Shown piece by piece: positions 5,982-6,138 of a stretch of DNA of 6,138 bases (position 1 is its first letter; every line of letters begins with the position of its first letter). Made by a program: the position numbers and the translations under genes. The stretch lies in NCBI GenBank assembly GCA_946409675.1, contig CAMJXI010000071.1, positions 1-6,138 on the forward strand, in the 5' to 3' direction. The notes beneath the pieces are model-generated. The model was not told where the DNA came from and searched no databases. It saw only the letters and a program-made list of their open reading frames with translations. Origin of the DNA: an uncultured Lactobacillus sp. (GTDB lineage: Bacteria > Bacillota > Bacilli > Lactobacillales > Lactobacillaceae).

Positions 5982-6046
5982 TGTTATTATTATTAATTTA
6001 TGGAATATTTATCCATATTGATAATACTGAAACGTATAGATTACTT

Positions 6047-6053
6047 AGGGGAG
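6047..6053 (+). promoter_or_regulatory. Ribosome binding site of the KxYKxGK gene
   Basis: AGGGGAG lies 8 nt before the ATG at 6062. It is a strong match to the anti-Shine-Dalgarno and fixes the start of the partial gene at the window end. Confidence 0.8.
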
Positions 6054-6061
6054 ATAACATT

Positions 6062-6138
6062 ATGAATTTTAAAAATTGGAAAAAATCGGTCAATTCTGAG
6101 GAAAAGACTCATTTTAAGATGTATAAATCTGGCAAGAT
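6062..6138 (+). CDS. KxYKxGKxW-type signal-peptide surface protein (only N-terminus in window)
   Basis: Only 25 full codons are visible; the gene runs off the right edge. The N-terminus begins MNFKNWKKSV and then has HFKMYKSGK at residues 17-25, which fits the KxYKxGKxW signal-peptide motif up to its last Lys; the expected Trp lies just outside. By family knowledge this motif precedes the hydrophobic part of long signal peptides on lactobacillal and streptococcal adhesins and large wall proteins, some of which use the accessory SecA2 route. A strong AGGGGAG site supports the start. It lies beyond the operon terminator with its own upstream region, so it is probably a separate transcription unit unrelated to the transporter. 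The mature protein's function cannot be judged. Confidence 0.8.
   Translation, partial: MNFKNWKKSVNSEEKTHFKMYKSGK

Larger units (their letters stand above)
5655..6061 (+). other. AT-rich intergenic region without a convincing gene
   Basis: These roughly 400 bases lie between the operon terminator and the next gene. Open frames here are short, rich in Ile/Phe/Tyr/Asn as expected from AT-rich noise, and lack well-placed ribosome binding sites. The stretch instead holds palindromes, short direct repeats and a candidate promoter, listed separately. It is unusually long for a region upstream of one gene and looks regulatory. Confidence 0.7.

Overview
The window looks like a chromosomal segment of a low-GC Gram-positive bacterium of the Lactobacillaceae. 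Supporting signs are AGGAGG-type ribosome binding sites, a lipobox lipoprotein, a group of ECF (energy-coupling factor) vitamin transporter genes, and the start of a gene with a KxYKxGK signal-peptide motif, which is typical of lactobacillal surface proteins. I cannot name the species.

Positions 1-5592 hold five closely packed plus-strand genes that read as one operon. The 5' end of the operon lies upstream of the window. In order they are: (1) the 3' part of a surface protein with a prenyltransferase/transcobalamin-type alpha-alpha barrel, a Pro-Asp-Thr repeat stalk and a C-terminal membrane anchor; (2) a lipoprotein ending in a DUF4430 (transcobalamin-like C-terminal) domain; (3) an EcfT-type transmembrane protein; (4) a double ABC ATPase with two complete nucleotide-binding domains in one chain; (5) a membrane protein with the features of an ECF substrate-binding S component. 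Four of the five genes overlap a neighbour by 4, 8 or 16 bp. Only a 28-nt gap with a strong ribosome binding site separates the lipoprotein from EcfT. A strong intrinsic terminator at 5620-5654 closes the operon.

The most interesting reading joins genes 1 and 2. In animal intrinsic factor and transcobalamin, an alpha-alpha barrel and a small beta domain in a single chain clamp cobalamin between them. Here the same two kinds of domain are encoded by adjacent, translationally overlapping genes. Both products are predicted to be tethered to the outer face of the membrane, next to a complete ECF importer. I infer a two-piece surface capture device that hands a corrinoid to the ECF transporter. 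The substrate is inferred from domain kinship and context only: no B12 riboswitch lies in the window, because the operon start is outside it.

Positions 5655-6061 are an AT-rich intergenic region of about 400 bp with no convincing gene. It holds a candidate extended -10 promoter, two inverted repeats, a 12-nt direct repeat flanking one of them, and a weak cre-like site. From 6062 to the window edge is the start of a surface-protein gene with a KxYKxGK signal motif, a separate transcription unit whose function cannot be seen.
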